This document shows, piece by piece, positions 1 through 6,099 of a DNA stretch of 11,198 nucleotides. The notes beneath the pieces were generated by a model. It was not told the DNA's origin and did no database searches. It worked only from the letters and a program-made list of their open reading frames with translations. The DNA comes from Dunaliella salina (Eukaryota > Chlorophyta > Chlorophyceae > Chlamydomonadales > Dunaliellaceae). Positions within the stretch are counted from its first letter, which is position 1. Every line of letters begins with the position of its first letter. The stretch is taken from NCBI GenBank assembly GCA_002284615.2, contig MU069775.1, positions 189,799-200,996 on the forward strand, read 5' to 3'. The position numbers were made by a program, and so were the translations under genes.

Positions 1-7
1 TGTGTGT

Positions 8-90
<83 letters not shown>

Positions 91-105
91 TGTGTGCGTG
101 TGTGT
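1..105. repeat. (TG)n microsatellite
   Basis: Nearly pure TG dinucleotide repeat with a few interruptions (GG near 9 and 54, TTTG near 87-90, a CG near 97). It runs off the left edge, so its true length is unknown. Any protein read from it is a Cys/Val alternation artefact. It sits about 45 nt upstream of a good 3' splice site, so it is probably intronic. Confidence 0.97.
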
Positions 106-150
106 TCTGTGCAGCTTCAGAATAGCTTTAGCTTCTTTTTGAACTTCCAG

Positions 151-249
151 GTGCCGAACAATCTGCCCTACCTACCATTGGGTGCTGCCTCAGACATCCC
201 TCCACTGCTGCTCCCACCTACCTCCTACTATGCTTCACCAACCGTCAAC
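151..249 (+). CDS. Probable internal exon, 99 nt, phase 0-0
   Basis: An open 33-codon segment lies between an acceptor (TTTTTGAACTTCCAG ending at 150) and a consensus donor (GTAAGC at 250). It encodes a Pro/Leu-rich peptide starting VPNNLPYLPLG and containing a DIPPLLLPP stretch. Both splice sites are strong and the length is a multiple of three, which supports a real exon. I recognise no domain. It precedes the Gln/Glu-rich kleisin exon, and Pro-rich sequence would fit the disordered kleisin linker, but assignment to that gene is inference. The partner acceptor for the donor at 250 is not certain. Confidence 0.55.
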
Positions 250-1027
250 GTAAGCGCAAAAGGCGCCCATAGGCCATCCATGCCCCCTGGAGTCAGCGCA
301 GTGCCTGAGCTGGCTTTTATTTTGCATGAGTCAGGTGCGTGAGCACATGAACTGTGCAGGCATGAGTCAGGTGGGCATGTACACGGTCTAGGCAGGCAGA
401 CAACGTGTGGCACACTTAAGGCCATCCATGCCCCCTGGATTTAACGCAGTGCCCGAGCTGGCGTTTGTTTTGCATAAGTCAGATGTGCGTGCATGCATGC
501 ATGTTCACCAGGTGGGCATGAGTCTGGTGGGCATGCATGTGGTCTTGGTAGGCAGACAGCTTGTGGCACAATAGTCAGAGTTACATCCCCCGCCTGCATG
601 CCAAATTCTGAGGCAAGCTGCACTACAGGGGTAGGCTCTCGACGGCCAGCATCCCCACTTGCTTAGCCAAGTATGAATCTTGGGAAAGGCGCTGAAACAG
701 CAAATTTGTCCGCAACTTGCGGTGCCAACTTCATTCAACACGTGTGGATCATTGGATGTCAGTCAGGTTACTGGTCTCCTTGAGAGCTGCTCCTCGCAGA
801 CTGCAAAAGTGCCGATTGCTGCCCAAACGAGCATGTGCTGGTCATTGTTGTGCTGTGCCTATGGTCCAGGTTTGCCTTCAGACACTCCCACGACCAACAC
901 GCCTGACGTGCTTGCAGGACTTTGCAGCCCCAGCCATTGGTCACCGGAGCTGCAGTGCCTGTTTTATGAAGCACTGGGATGGGGTGCACAGCCTGTTGGG
1001 CAGCAGCAGCAGCGCCATGGACACGCT

Positions 1028-1059
<32 letters not shown>

Positions 1060-3011
1060 GCGGAACGAGAGGGCCAGGTGCCGCAACCAAGCTGAGTGCT
1101 CCAAGAGGACTGAGGGGCCTGTGAACCAGAGAGATGGCCCAAGCAGAGGCACAGCCCAAAGCAGAGAGGCAGCCAAAAATGAGCGTTGGGTTGAATCAGG
1201 AGGAGGAGGAGGAGGGCAGGCTGTCCTAGAAGTGGAGCAGGGTGAGGGCCTCCAAGGTGGAGACTCACAGGAGTTGGGGGCTCAGGGAGACCAGGTGCTG
1301 CAGGGTCAAGAACAGGGGTTTGAAGGGCAGCAAGAGCAGGAGCAGAGTCATCAGGAACAGCTTTGTTATCAGCAGCAGCATGCAGATGAACAAGATGAGG
1401 AAGAGAGCGAACGTGAGGGGGGCAACCTGCATGGCACCAAGCTGTGGCACGGCGTACGATCAGGGACTGGAGTTGGATCTCAAGGGGTGATGGATGGCTT
1501 CACTGCACGCACATACAAGTTGCTTCTGCACCTGCAGCAGCTCTTCCTTGGAAAGGGAGGCAGCAAGGCTGAGGAAGGAGGCACGCTTGGGAGCCCGACA
1601 AAGAAAAGGAGGACGCAGCAAGCACAGAAAGAGAGGGGCAGATTACATGAGGTGGGTTGGCTCTGCTTGCCTGCCCCCTTCTCAGCAGGCTTTGGCATGG
1701 GTTTTGGAGCATGGTCAAATGAAATGATCCATGCTGCACACTAGGTGGCGCAGCAACCACTAGGCATGCCTGTTGCTTGCTTGGAACTGCTGCACCAGCT
1801 CCCGCTCTTCTGTGCTGCAGCAATCCATGGCTTACCCGCACCCATACCAAGGCTTATTTATCAGGTTTTGTTGAGATCCTTGCAGAAATATTTTAGTCCC
1901 TTGCACCTGAGCAACACTTTGCGCAGTACAAATGATCTTTGTTCACACTGCCTGCCTTCTGGGATAGTAAGCCATTAGGAATGGTGCCTCTGCTGAAGCC
2001 AACGGGAGGCTCGATGAAGCTCAAACCGGCTGACTCAGGCTCAAAAAAGACCTTGTCAAAAGGTCTCAGCTTCCAACGTTTCCTTGCTTGTAGGTGTTGG
2101 TGGTTAGAGAGCTGCTGGCGGAGCAGCTGCAGGCCGCTGCAAAGGCATCCGCACCTTGCAAGGTTAGTGAACTGCTAGCTGTGGCTTTGAGCCTGTTGGG
2201 TCTGCACCTTGTAGTGTGTTTCCAGCTTTGACACCTTCTTAGTGTTCATACTGACATCCATGTTTGCCTTATTAATACAGCAATGGTGGATTATGCCATC
2301 GTTTTTTCTGCAATCATTAGCCTTTTACTACAACCCCTGGTGGCACAGTTAGCCTAACATTCATACCTCGCACAGATTTGCAGTGTGGTCTGTTTTGGTG
2401 ATTATGTATGTCCAGCGCTTCTGTTGCTTCACGATATCTACAAATTGCCCGTCTTCTTCCGTAGACAGGGGTGTGTTACATCCACACATGCTTTCACAAG
2501 TTTTGGCAATGAAGATATGTAATGAGCAATTATACTTGACAATGTGGTTCCTGCACCACAGAACTTAGCTTAATCAATCAGTTGAATATTTCTACCTCAT
2601 GCAATTTTCTGGCTGCTCCCAATGTACACGAACCTGCAGAAAGGCAAAGCTGGGACTGAGAGGCACACAAGTCTTGGCGTTCCTGCTGGGAAAACTTACG
2701 AATTTCTACCTCATGCAGCTTTAAGTCTGCTCCCCTTGTGTACAAACCTGCAGATGGGCAAAGCGAGGACTGAGAGGCGCCCAAGTGCTGGCACTTCTGC
2801 TTGCCAGGCATCCGCCCATCGCATCTGTGCCGCCCGCATGTTTCACGACATGCTGGTGCTACAGACAGGGGGCTATGTGCGCTTGCAGCAAACTGAGAGT
2901 TTTGGCGACTTGCGTGTGCGGGAGGGACACAAGTTGGAGCGCTGCACCAGTGACCTGTCCTTGCCTGGGCCAGGAATGGGAGAGCTTCCCATCAGTCTTG
3001 AGTCCTTGTGA
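151..3011 (+). CDS. alpha-kleisin cohesin subunit gene (Rad21/Scc1/Rec8-like), 3' part, multi-exon
   Basis: Alpha-kleisins bridge the SMC1 and SMC3 ATPase heads to close the cohesin ring that holds sister chromatids together in the nucleus; separase cleaves them at anaphase. The identification rests on the last exon, whose ARMFHDMLVLQTGGYVRL followed by QQTESFGDL matches the kleisin C-terminal winged helix that binds the SMC1 head: AA-R-MF, LVL, an aromatic-hydrophobic pair, then Q and a G-D-hydrophobic end. Exons ending at 1651, at 2094-2162 and at 2808-3011 all join in phase 0. The exon ending at 1651 carries TARTYKLLLHLQQLF, resembling the R-T helix that precedes the winged helix in plant-type kleisins. 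The SMC3-binding N-terminal domain is not visible and must lie left of the window. The central linker is Gln/Glu-rich. I cannot tell whether this is the mitotic (RAD21) or meiotic (REC8) member. Membership of exon 151-249 is inferred only from position and phase. Confidence 0.72.
272..572 (+). repeat. Tandem duplication, about 148-bp unit, two copies
   Basis: Unit 1 (272-419) and unit 2 (420-572) both begin GGCCATCCATGCCCCCTGG and share most of their length, including GCAGTGCC(T/C)GAGCTGGC, a GCAT(G/A)AGTCAG block and a closing GGCAGACA block. They differ by substitutions and small indels around the ATGC-rich middle. Inside unit 2 a CATGCATGCATGCATG run (about 489-504) is itself a short repeat. 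The duplication lies directly after the donor at 250, so it is probably intronic. Short reading frames across it look fortuitous. Confidence 0.9.
680..1651 (+). CDS. Kleisin exon: Gln/Glu-rich linker and R-T helix motif (5' limit uncertain)
   Basis: A frame open from 680 to 1744 that reads as an exon up to GAG|GTGGGT (donor at 1652). The first ATG in frame is at 680, but the true 5' end is more likely a splice acceptor. Candidate CAG acceptors that keep the phase give starts at 767, 800 or 956. The encoded stretch contains CAG-coded Gln runs (about 1003-1060), a six-Gly run (about 1199-1216), a long Q/E-rich segment, an E-x-x-R (codons 1403-1414) that could be a separase-type site, then TARTYKLLLHLQQLF (about 1502-1546) and a basic SPTKKRRTQQ patch. 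Low-complexity composition fits the kleisin linker; the R-T helix precedes the C-terminal domain in plant homologues. Translation past 1651 looks intronic. Confidence 0.6.
1003..1060 (+). repeat. CAG-rich trinucleotide run encoding poly-Gln
   Basis: Clustered CAG codons (four, then four, then six consecutive, with small interruptions) in the kleisin frame. Other frames give poly-Ser or poly-Ala and poly-Leu on the opposite strand, which explains several spurious long frames here. A GGA run at about 1199-1216, coding Gly, is a second trinucleotide tract in the same exon. Confidence 0.9.
1652..2093 (+). other. Predicted intron, 442 nt, phase 0
   Basis: Starts GTGGGT after GAG and ends TTTCCTTGCTTGTAG. 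Removing it joins the basic KKRRTQQ-containing exon in frame to the 69-nt exon at 2094. Scattered open frames inside it show no recognisable protein. Confidence 0.6.
2094..2162 (+). CDS. Kleisin exon, 69 nt, phase 0-0
   Basis: Exactly 23 codons between a pyrimidine-rich acceptor (TTTCCTTGCTTGTAG) and donor GTTAGT at 2163. It starts VLVVRELLAEQLQAAAK. The LxxxELLAxxL pattern matches the helix just before the winged helix of kleisins (usually L-S-L-x-x-L-L-A-G-K-T-R-K), and the following exon begins A-x-A-H-R-x-C-A-A-R-M-F. Correct phase on both sides and the matching family position support it. The last six residues (ASAPCK) are partly repeated at the start of the next exon. Confidence 0.68.
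2163..2807 (+). other. Predicted intron, 645 nt, flanked by a 9-bp direct repeat
   Basis: Donor GTTAGT after CAAG; acceptor CTTCTGCTTGCCAG. It contains the tandem duplication described separately. GGCATCCGC occurs at 2144-2152, just before the donor, and again at 2807-2815, spanning the acceptor, as a target-site duplication would. See findings. Confidence 0.6.
2584..2811 (+). repeat. Tandem duplication, about 114-bp unit, two copies
   Basis: Unit 1 (2584-2699) and unit 2 (2700-2811) share TTTCTACCTCATGCA, then a CTGCTCCC block, AACCTGCAGA, GGCAAAGC and GGACTGAGAGGC in the same order and spacing (offset 113-114). The second unit ends at the splice acceptor of the last kleisin exon. The frames through it are therefore duplicated noise, not a real N-terminal extension. 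Confidence 0.88.
2808..3011 (+). CDS. Kleisin terminal exon: C-terminal winged helix
   Basis: Begins in phase 0 after GCCAG and ends at TGA 3009-3011, giving 67 residues. Residues 1-40 hold the family signature: AHRICAARMFHDMLVLQT, GGYVRLQQTE, then SFGDLRV. In kleisins this small winged helix closes the SMC1 head; the A-A-x-x-F, L-V-L and Q-x-x-x-(Y/F)-G-D positions are all present. About 27 residues follow the core (EGHKLERCTSD and onward) with no recognisable feature, a slightly longer tail than usual. This is the best-supported host coding exon in the window. The start is chosen from the acceptor; the open frame continues upstream only through the duplicated intron sequence. Confidence 0.82.
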   Translation, partial: ASAHRICAARMFHDMLVLQTGGYVRLQQTESFGDLRVREGHKLERCTSDLSLPGPGMGELPISLESL

Positions 3012-3258
3012 GATCCGTGCATTAAATGTGACATTACGAATAGTTTGTAGCAGACTTGAGTTAAGGTTTGGCTGCGCTGACTGTGAGGGCGTAAAGGCTC
3101 GTCGACTGCAGATGCATAGCTTGCGAATCTCGTTGCATCTTAAGTCTCTTTGTGACTCTTTCCCGTCAGGGGTACCTCCCTTAATGTTCGCGGCCTCTGG
3201 CTTGCATATATTTTTCTTTTTCTTTTCTTTCTTTTTTGCAACTCTGGCGTTGGTTGAG
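3012..3258 (+). other. Kleisin 3' UTR or intergenic sequence with polypyrimidine tract
   Basis: Follows the kleisin stop and has no recognisable coding content. A 27-nt T/C run at 3211-3237 is followed by the first AG at 3257-3258, a textbook 3' splice site layout for the candidate exon at 3259. A TGTAA pentamer, the usual green-algal poly(A) signal, occurs at 3377-3381. That is a plausible 3' end for the kleisin transcript, although it would lie in the next gene's candidate intron. Confidence 0.4.
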
Positions 3259-3594
3259 GTGCACGCTGTGCTGTTTGAAATGTCAGACCTGGAGTACCAG
3301 TGGGGCCAGCAAGTGTCCATACAACAAGGTAAATAGAAAAAGGCCTTCAGTCAAGCCGCGCGACTGCTGGCCTGTTTGTAAAAGACAACTGTACCATGAA
3401 TTCCGAATTCATTCAGTGAAGGGGTACCGTTTATTGTGTCTTTGTGTTGCAAAAAGGTAGGCACGTCCTGAGACCAAAGTGGGTGGATAAGGTTGCGCAT
3501 CCCTGCGGAGAGATGCCACCTGAGCGTGTGCGCAAAAGGAAGATGACATGCTTTCATTTTGCACATCCGCCAGCCAGGCTAGCCCAAATGATAG
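3259..3594 (+). CDS. Two candidate exons (3259-3328 and 3457-3594) of an unrecognised gene
   Basis: The first exon follows a strong pyrimidine tract and ends at AAG|GTAAAT (donor 3329), encoding VHAVLFEMSDLEYQWGQQ and a few more residues. The second begins after TTGCAAAAAG (acceptor ending 3456) and ends at ATAG|GTAAGG (donor 3595), encoding RHVLRPKWVDKV, an HPCGEMPPERVRKRKM basic stretch and a CFHFAHPP segment. The 128-nt intron between them keeps the frame: exon 1 leaves one base and exon 2 supplies two. I do not recognise the protein. The run of C/H residues in exon 2 is too irregular to call a zinc finger. It may be a host gene interrupted on its right by the retroelement cluster. Splice-site quality and phase agreement are the only support. 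Confidence 0.35.
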
Positions 3595-3652
3595 GTAAGG
3601 TTACGTCATTATACAAGGGCAGCTGAGCGGAAACACGAGGCCCAAATGATAG
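3582..3652 (+). repeat. 13-bp direct repeat flanking a 45-nt GT-AG segment
   Basis: GCCCAAATGATAG occurs at 3582-3594 and exactly again at 3640-3652. The 45 nt between them start GTAAGG and end CACGAG, so they have intron-like ends. The repeat could be a target-site duplication or a small local duplication at the 5' edge of retroelement copy 1. Confidence 0.75.
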
Positions 3653-4020
3653 ATGCGCACATGCTTGTCTGAGCACTACTCATGATATCACTACACAACT
3701 CAACTCCCCTAGCACAAACCACCAACATGAGACAGATGACTGTCTCGACCCTAAGTCACAAACTCATACTCCGCACAGGCTAGATACTCAAACAAAAGAC
3801 CCAGAAAGAAGAAACAACAACAAGGGTGGCAGTCCCCCTTAACTAACTCCTAGCCGTTTCATCATCCCTTCATCTGCACACACCTTAACCTTGACTTGTC
3901 CATGAATCTCTCCTTGTAAAATTTTCAGCCTTTTGCTTGCTTCGTTTTTTGTTGGAGCCTTAAGCATGCAGTGAGAGCCCCTGACTTCCTTTATTCCCTT
4001 CTTTTTTCTTCCTGAGCTCT
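3642..4020 (+). pseudogene. Copy 1 N-terminal coding remnant
   Basis: Frame 3 is open from 3642 to TAA 3840 and encodes a Thr/Asn/His/Pro-rich segment ending RLDTQTKDPERRNNNKGG. The same frame then reads through stops at 3840, 3903 and 3972 with Pro/Ser-rich and then hydrophobic residues (ISPCKIFSLLLASFFVGA at about 3906-3959). That run could have been a short membrane-like or signal-like segment in the intact protein. Low-complexity N-termini of this type agree with my memory of related algal elements, which is unverified. A frameshift near 4000-4020 moves the reading to frame 1. Confidence 0.5.
3729..3746. other. Short perfect hairpin
   Basis: GAGACAG, then a four-base loop ATGA, then CTGTCTC: a 7-bp perfect stem inside the N-terminal remnant of copy 1. 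It has no terminator-like T run and no clear role. Confidence 0.5.
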
Positions 4021-4074
4021 GATCAATCTAGCAGAGGCCCTCCTGGGAGGTAGCTACTTCCTTGGGCAATGTAA

Positions 4075-4077
<3 letters not shown>

Positions 4078-4134
<57 letters not shown>

Positions 4135-4141
4135 CGACAGC

Positions 4142-4217
<76 letters not shown>

Positions 4218-4218
4218 G
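4078..4218 (+). repeat. (CAA)n tract, 47 codons, in frame with the copy 1 coding remnant
   Basis: Nineteen CAA codons, then CGA and CAG, then twenty-five CAA and a final CAG. The tract is in frame 1, the frame that continues into the LLHTDRKIISPAIYS segment and on to the PHD finger, so in the parent element it would encode poly-Gln. On the other strand it reads as poly-Cys, poly-Leu or poly-Val, artefacts of the repeat. Confidence 0.93.
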
Positions 4219-4560
4219 CTGCTACACACAGACAGAAAGATCATTTCCCCAGCTATCTACTCTCTGAGCTCGCTTTCCCAAGGCCCAAAAGCCTGGAGCT
4301 ATAGGAGAAACACAGCTGAGAAACTCGTCAAAGAGACTACTGCTAGCCAAGCTATTAGTTTTTTCTTCTACCATGATTTAGATATTACTTACATGAATGA
4401 TTGAAGAATTTCTGCGGAGAATAAGAAAGAACAATCAAGCTCCCCTGCCCACCTCCAAGTGCAATATCACACCCATTATGCACCTATGATCATTTAAAAA
4501 TGGGCCCTGCCACTGTTCAAACAAGCTAACCTTGTGCCTCAAGATGTCTCACCTGCTGCT
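4219..4560 (+). pseudogene. Copy 1 linker between poly-Gln and PHD finger
   Basis: Frame 1 continues with LLHTDRKIISPAIYSLSSL, AWSYRRNTAEKLVKETTAS, QAISFFFYHDLDITYMN, then HLQVQYHTHYAPMII and KWALPLFKQANLVPQDV, interrupted by TGA 4402 and TAA 4495. Absence of other disruptions over 340 nt, and the direct run into the Cys-rich finger, show this is one decayed coding sequence. I recognise no domain in it. Confidence 0.6.
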
Positions 4561-4780
4561 CACACTGACATTGAGTGTGCCTGCTGCCGAATATGCAATA
4601 ATTACCTAGGTTATGAAATCGGATCCTCGGAGGATCCATTTCCTGATATGTATATTTGTGAGTGTGCCACCGGACGTACCATTGGGAATGCATGAAGGAA
4701 CTTGGATGCTCCTCGGATGAGCAAAGACAATAAAGTGCAACAGCTTACAGATGGGCATGTCCCGCCTCAGGCTGTGCAAG
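4561..4780 (+). pseudogene. PHD-type zinc finger remnant in copy 1
   Basis: PHD fingers (C4HC3) bind histone H3 tails or other chromatin ligands. Frame 1 gives DIECACCRICNNYLG, with the first C-x2-C as Cys 4585 and Cys 4594, then DMYICE. A one-base deletion near 4663 shifts to frame 3, which gives CHRTYHWECMKELGC. Restoring register would yield C-x2-C-x4-H-x2-C (Cys 4657, Cys 4665, His 4680, Cys 4689). The last pair appears as YRWACPASGC (about 4746-4775), where the Trp two residues before the Cys is typical of PHD fingers, though the spacing C-x4-C is longer than the usual C-x2-C. Stops TGA 4693 (frame 1) and TAA 4731 (frame 3) break it. A 7-bp hairpin, GGATCCT-CGG-AGGATCC (4621-4637), lies inside. 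A RING-like variant is less likely. Confidence 0.55.
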
Positions 4781-4785
4781 CCTAA

Positions 4786-5553
4786 ATGATGCCCAAAAAA
4801 TTGAAGGAGAGCGGCATGCCTGCGCAGACTAAACAAGAACTCAGGAGGATCACATGGAAGCTCTCCTGGGAATCAGAAGATCTACAGGAGACATGGCCTA
4901 GACTTAAAGAGTGTTTGCTTAAATTTGAAGCACAACAGAGCGAGCCGAACCTCTCAACACCCACAGCAGATTCTACTCTCTCAGATCTTGAAAGACAGGG
5001 CTATGAAAACCCTAATAAAACCAATGCATGGCAGCAGAAAATGGACACAGAATTGCGCAACAAAATCACATTTGATACAAACCCCACTAATCCACAAGCA
5101 GACATAAACCCTACAAACTCATGCAAATATTGGCTGGGCGATGTCGACCTCATGAAGTACACGGACCAGCAATCCCCTCATCCAGCATTATTAGATACAG
5201 GATCCCACAGACATTGCCCCCCTACTTCTTCCCACCTCAATCTCCCAGAAATATACACGGCGCACATGGCTTGCATGTACAATACGCAAGGCAAATGTGT
5301 TGGCATGATATCCTCAAACCGCTTCCAAATCCTCTACAGGGCTCTTTATGGGGCCAAGCTTGCTGGCATGCGCGAGAAAATAATGCCAGCTCCTGGCAGC
5401 TTTGCTACTGAGCTGCAAGGGCTCCTTTCCCGCAAATCATTGCTTGAAAGAAAGTATTCTAGCGAGAAGGTCAACGACTCTTTTGCACGAACCCTTCCAA
5501 CTGACATCCATACTGCCCTCCAAAAATGGGCAAAAAAACGGCCTCCCCACTAG
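4786..5553 (+). pseudogene. Copy 1 central segment, 255 codons open
   Basis: The longest intact stretch of copy 1, in frame 1. It starts MMPKKLKESGMPAQTKQELR and includes ITWKLSWESEDLQETWPRL, an AWQQKMDTELRNKITFDTNP segment, YNTQGKCVGMI and SSNRFQILYRALYGAKLAGM, and near its end ARTLPTDIHTALQKWAKK. The ATG at 4786 is probably not a real start, since frame-1 coding exists upstream. Two patches recur in copy 4 (about 9625-9708 and 10053-10108), including a near-identical nucleotide run ACTGCCCTCC(A/G)A(A/G)AATGGGCA. It ends at TAG 5551, where a frameshift continues the coding in frame 3. Function unknown; it links the PHD finger to the methyltransferase-like region. Confidence 0.6.
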
Positions 5554-5855
5554 ACCACAACCCACAACACCATAATTATTGGAGTGCAAACTCCCGAGAC
5601 ACTCTTTTTGGTGCCATGCATAATGCCCTCTCATCCAAATTCTTAGGCTTCTTAGTCTGCCATCCCATTTATGATGAGGGAATCATGACCTAAGCTTTGC
5701 AACATGCCATTTTCTCTGCCATTCTCAACACAGAAGCTGCTGCTACATTCATGTTCCTTCCGGCCTGGAACAAGGACATGATAATCAACCCCTACTCCAA
5801 ACTTGTCACTGTCTACTCCCACCTCTGTTACGACCTCGACACCATACCTCGCTAA
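5550..5855 (+). pseudogene. Copy 1 methyltransferase-like segment
   Basis: Frame 3 gives NYWSANSRDTLFGAMHNALS, GFLVCHPIYDEGIM, then after TAA 5691 ALQHAIFSAILNTEAAATFM, FLPAWNKDMIINPYSKLV, ending at TAA 5853. The order (W/D-rich lead, strand ending in x-H-P-I-Y, a helix with A-x-x-H-A, a strand ending F-x-L-P-A-W) mimics the motif IV to strand 5 part of amino-DNA methyltransferases, such as those in DIRS-type retroelements and phage Dam proteins, where (N/D)-P-P-(F/Y/W) is expected. Here C-H-P-I-Y stands in its place, so catalysis would be doubtful even in an intact copy. This is inference from pattern, not a computed match. It could instead be an unrelated element-specific domain. Confidence 0.35.
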
Positions 5856-6099
5856 AAACTTGGTTACGGTGCCAGTCAATCCTGCCCTAAGCAAGAGATA
5901 CCTCTATCTCAGAGAGAAAAGCTCCGCAGGCAGTGAAAACACTCCCCACATCAATTAAGGAAAAGGGGATACCTAGGGCCAAGGCACTGTGTATCCTCTT
6001 CACCAAGAGAAAGCGGAAGAAAGAAGTCGGTGGGGATCAGGTGGGTTACTAGCAGTATCCCGTGCCTGACCTTGTTGAGAGTTGAATAAGGTTTCCTCA

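Larger units (their letters stand above)
3642..5905 (+). mobile_element. Retroelement copy 1 (5' half, degenerate)
   Basis: A long decayed coding region readable by switching frames. In order: an Asn/Thr/Ser-rich N-terminus (3642-3839), a Pro/Ser/Leu-rich stretch, an in-frame poly-Gln tract (4078-4218), a linker, a PHD-type finger (4561-4780), a 255-codon open segment (4786-5553), and a methyltransferase-like region (5550-5855). In-frame stops at 3840, 3903, 3972, 4051, 4072, 4402, 4495, 4693, 4731, 5691 and 5853, plus at least four frame changes, show it is dead. The 3' half (RNase H onward) is missing: copy 2 begins there in opposite orientation. Homology to copy 4 (patches near 9625-9708 and 10040-10110) confirms it belongs to the same family. 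The exact 5' end is unresolved and may lie between 3595 and 3655. Confidence 0.75.

Noticed and set aside
1500..1850. A 116-codon minus-strand frame and other minus-strand frames over 768-1850
   Set aside because: Poly-Ala/Leu composition mirrors the CAG-rich exon on the plus strand, and no domain is seen. Shadows of the kleisin exon.
1821..1864. A 44-nt mini-exon between GTGCTGCAG and TCAG|GTTTTG
   Set aside because: Both neighbouring kleisin exons are phase 0, and 44 nt would break the frame. The donor is weak.
2859..3320. A 153-codon minus-strand frame containing a Lys run
   Set aside because: The Lys run is the complement of the pyrimidine tract, and the frame overlaps the well-supported kleisin terminal exon.
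4070..4080. ATGTAAAAACAACAA read as an algal TGTAA poly(A) signal followed by a retroelement tail
   Set aside because: Element coding sequence continues in the same frame on both sides of the CAA tract, so this is an internal position and not a 3' end.
4023..4304. Open frames coding poly-Cys (minus strand) or poly-Thr (plus strand) across the CAA tract
   Set aside because: They exist only because a trinucleotide repeat has no stops in these frames. The flanking sequence supports the Gln frame.
4621..4637. The GGATCCT-CGG-AGGATCC hairpin as a regulatory element
   Set aside because: It lies within the decayed PHD coding sequence and has no conserved counterpart in the window.
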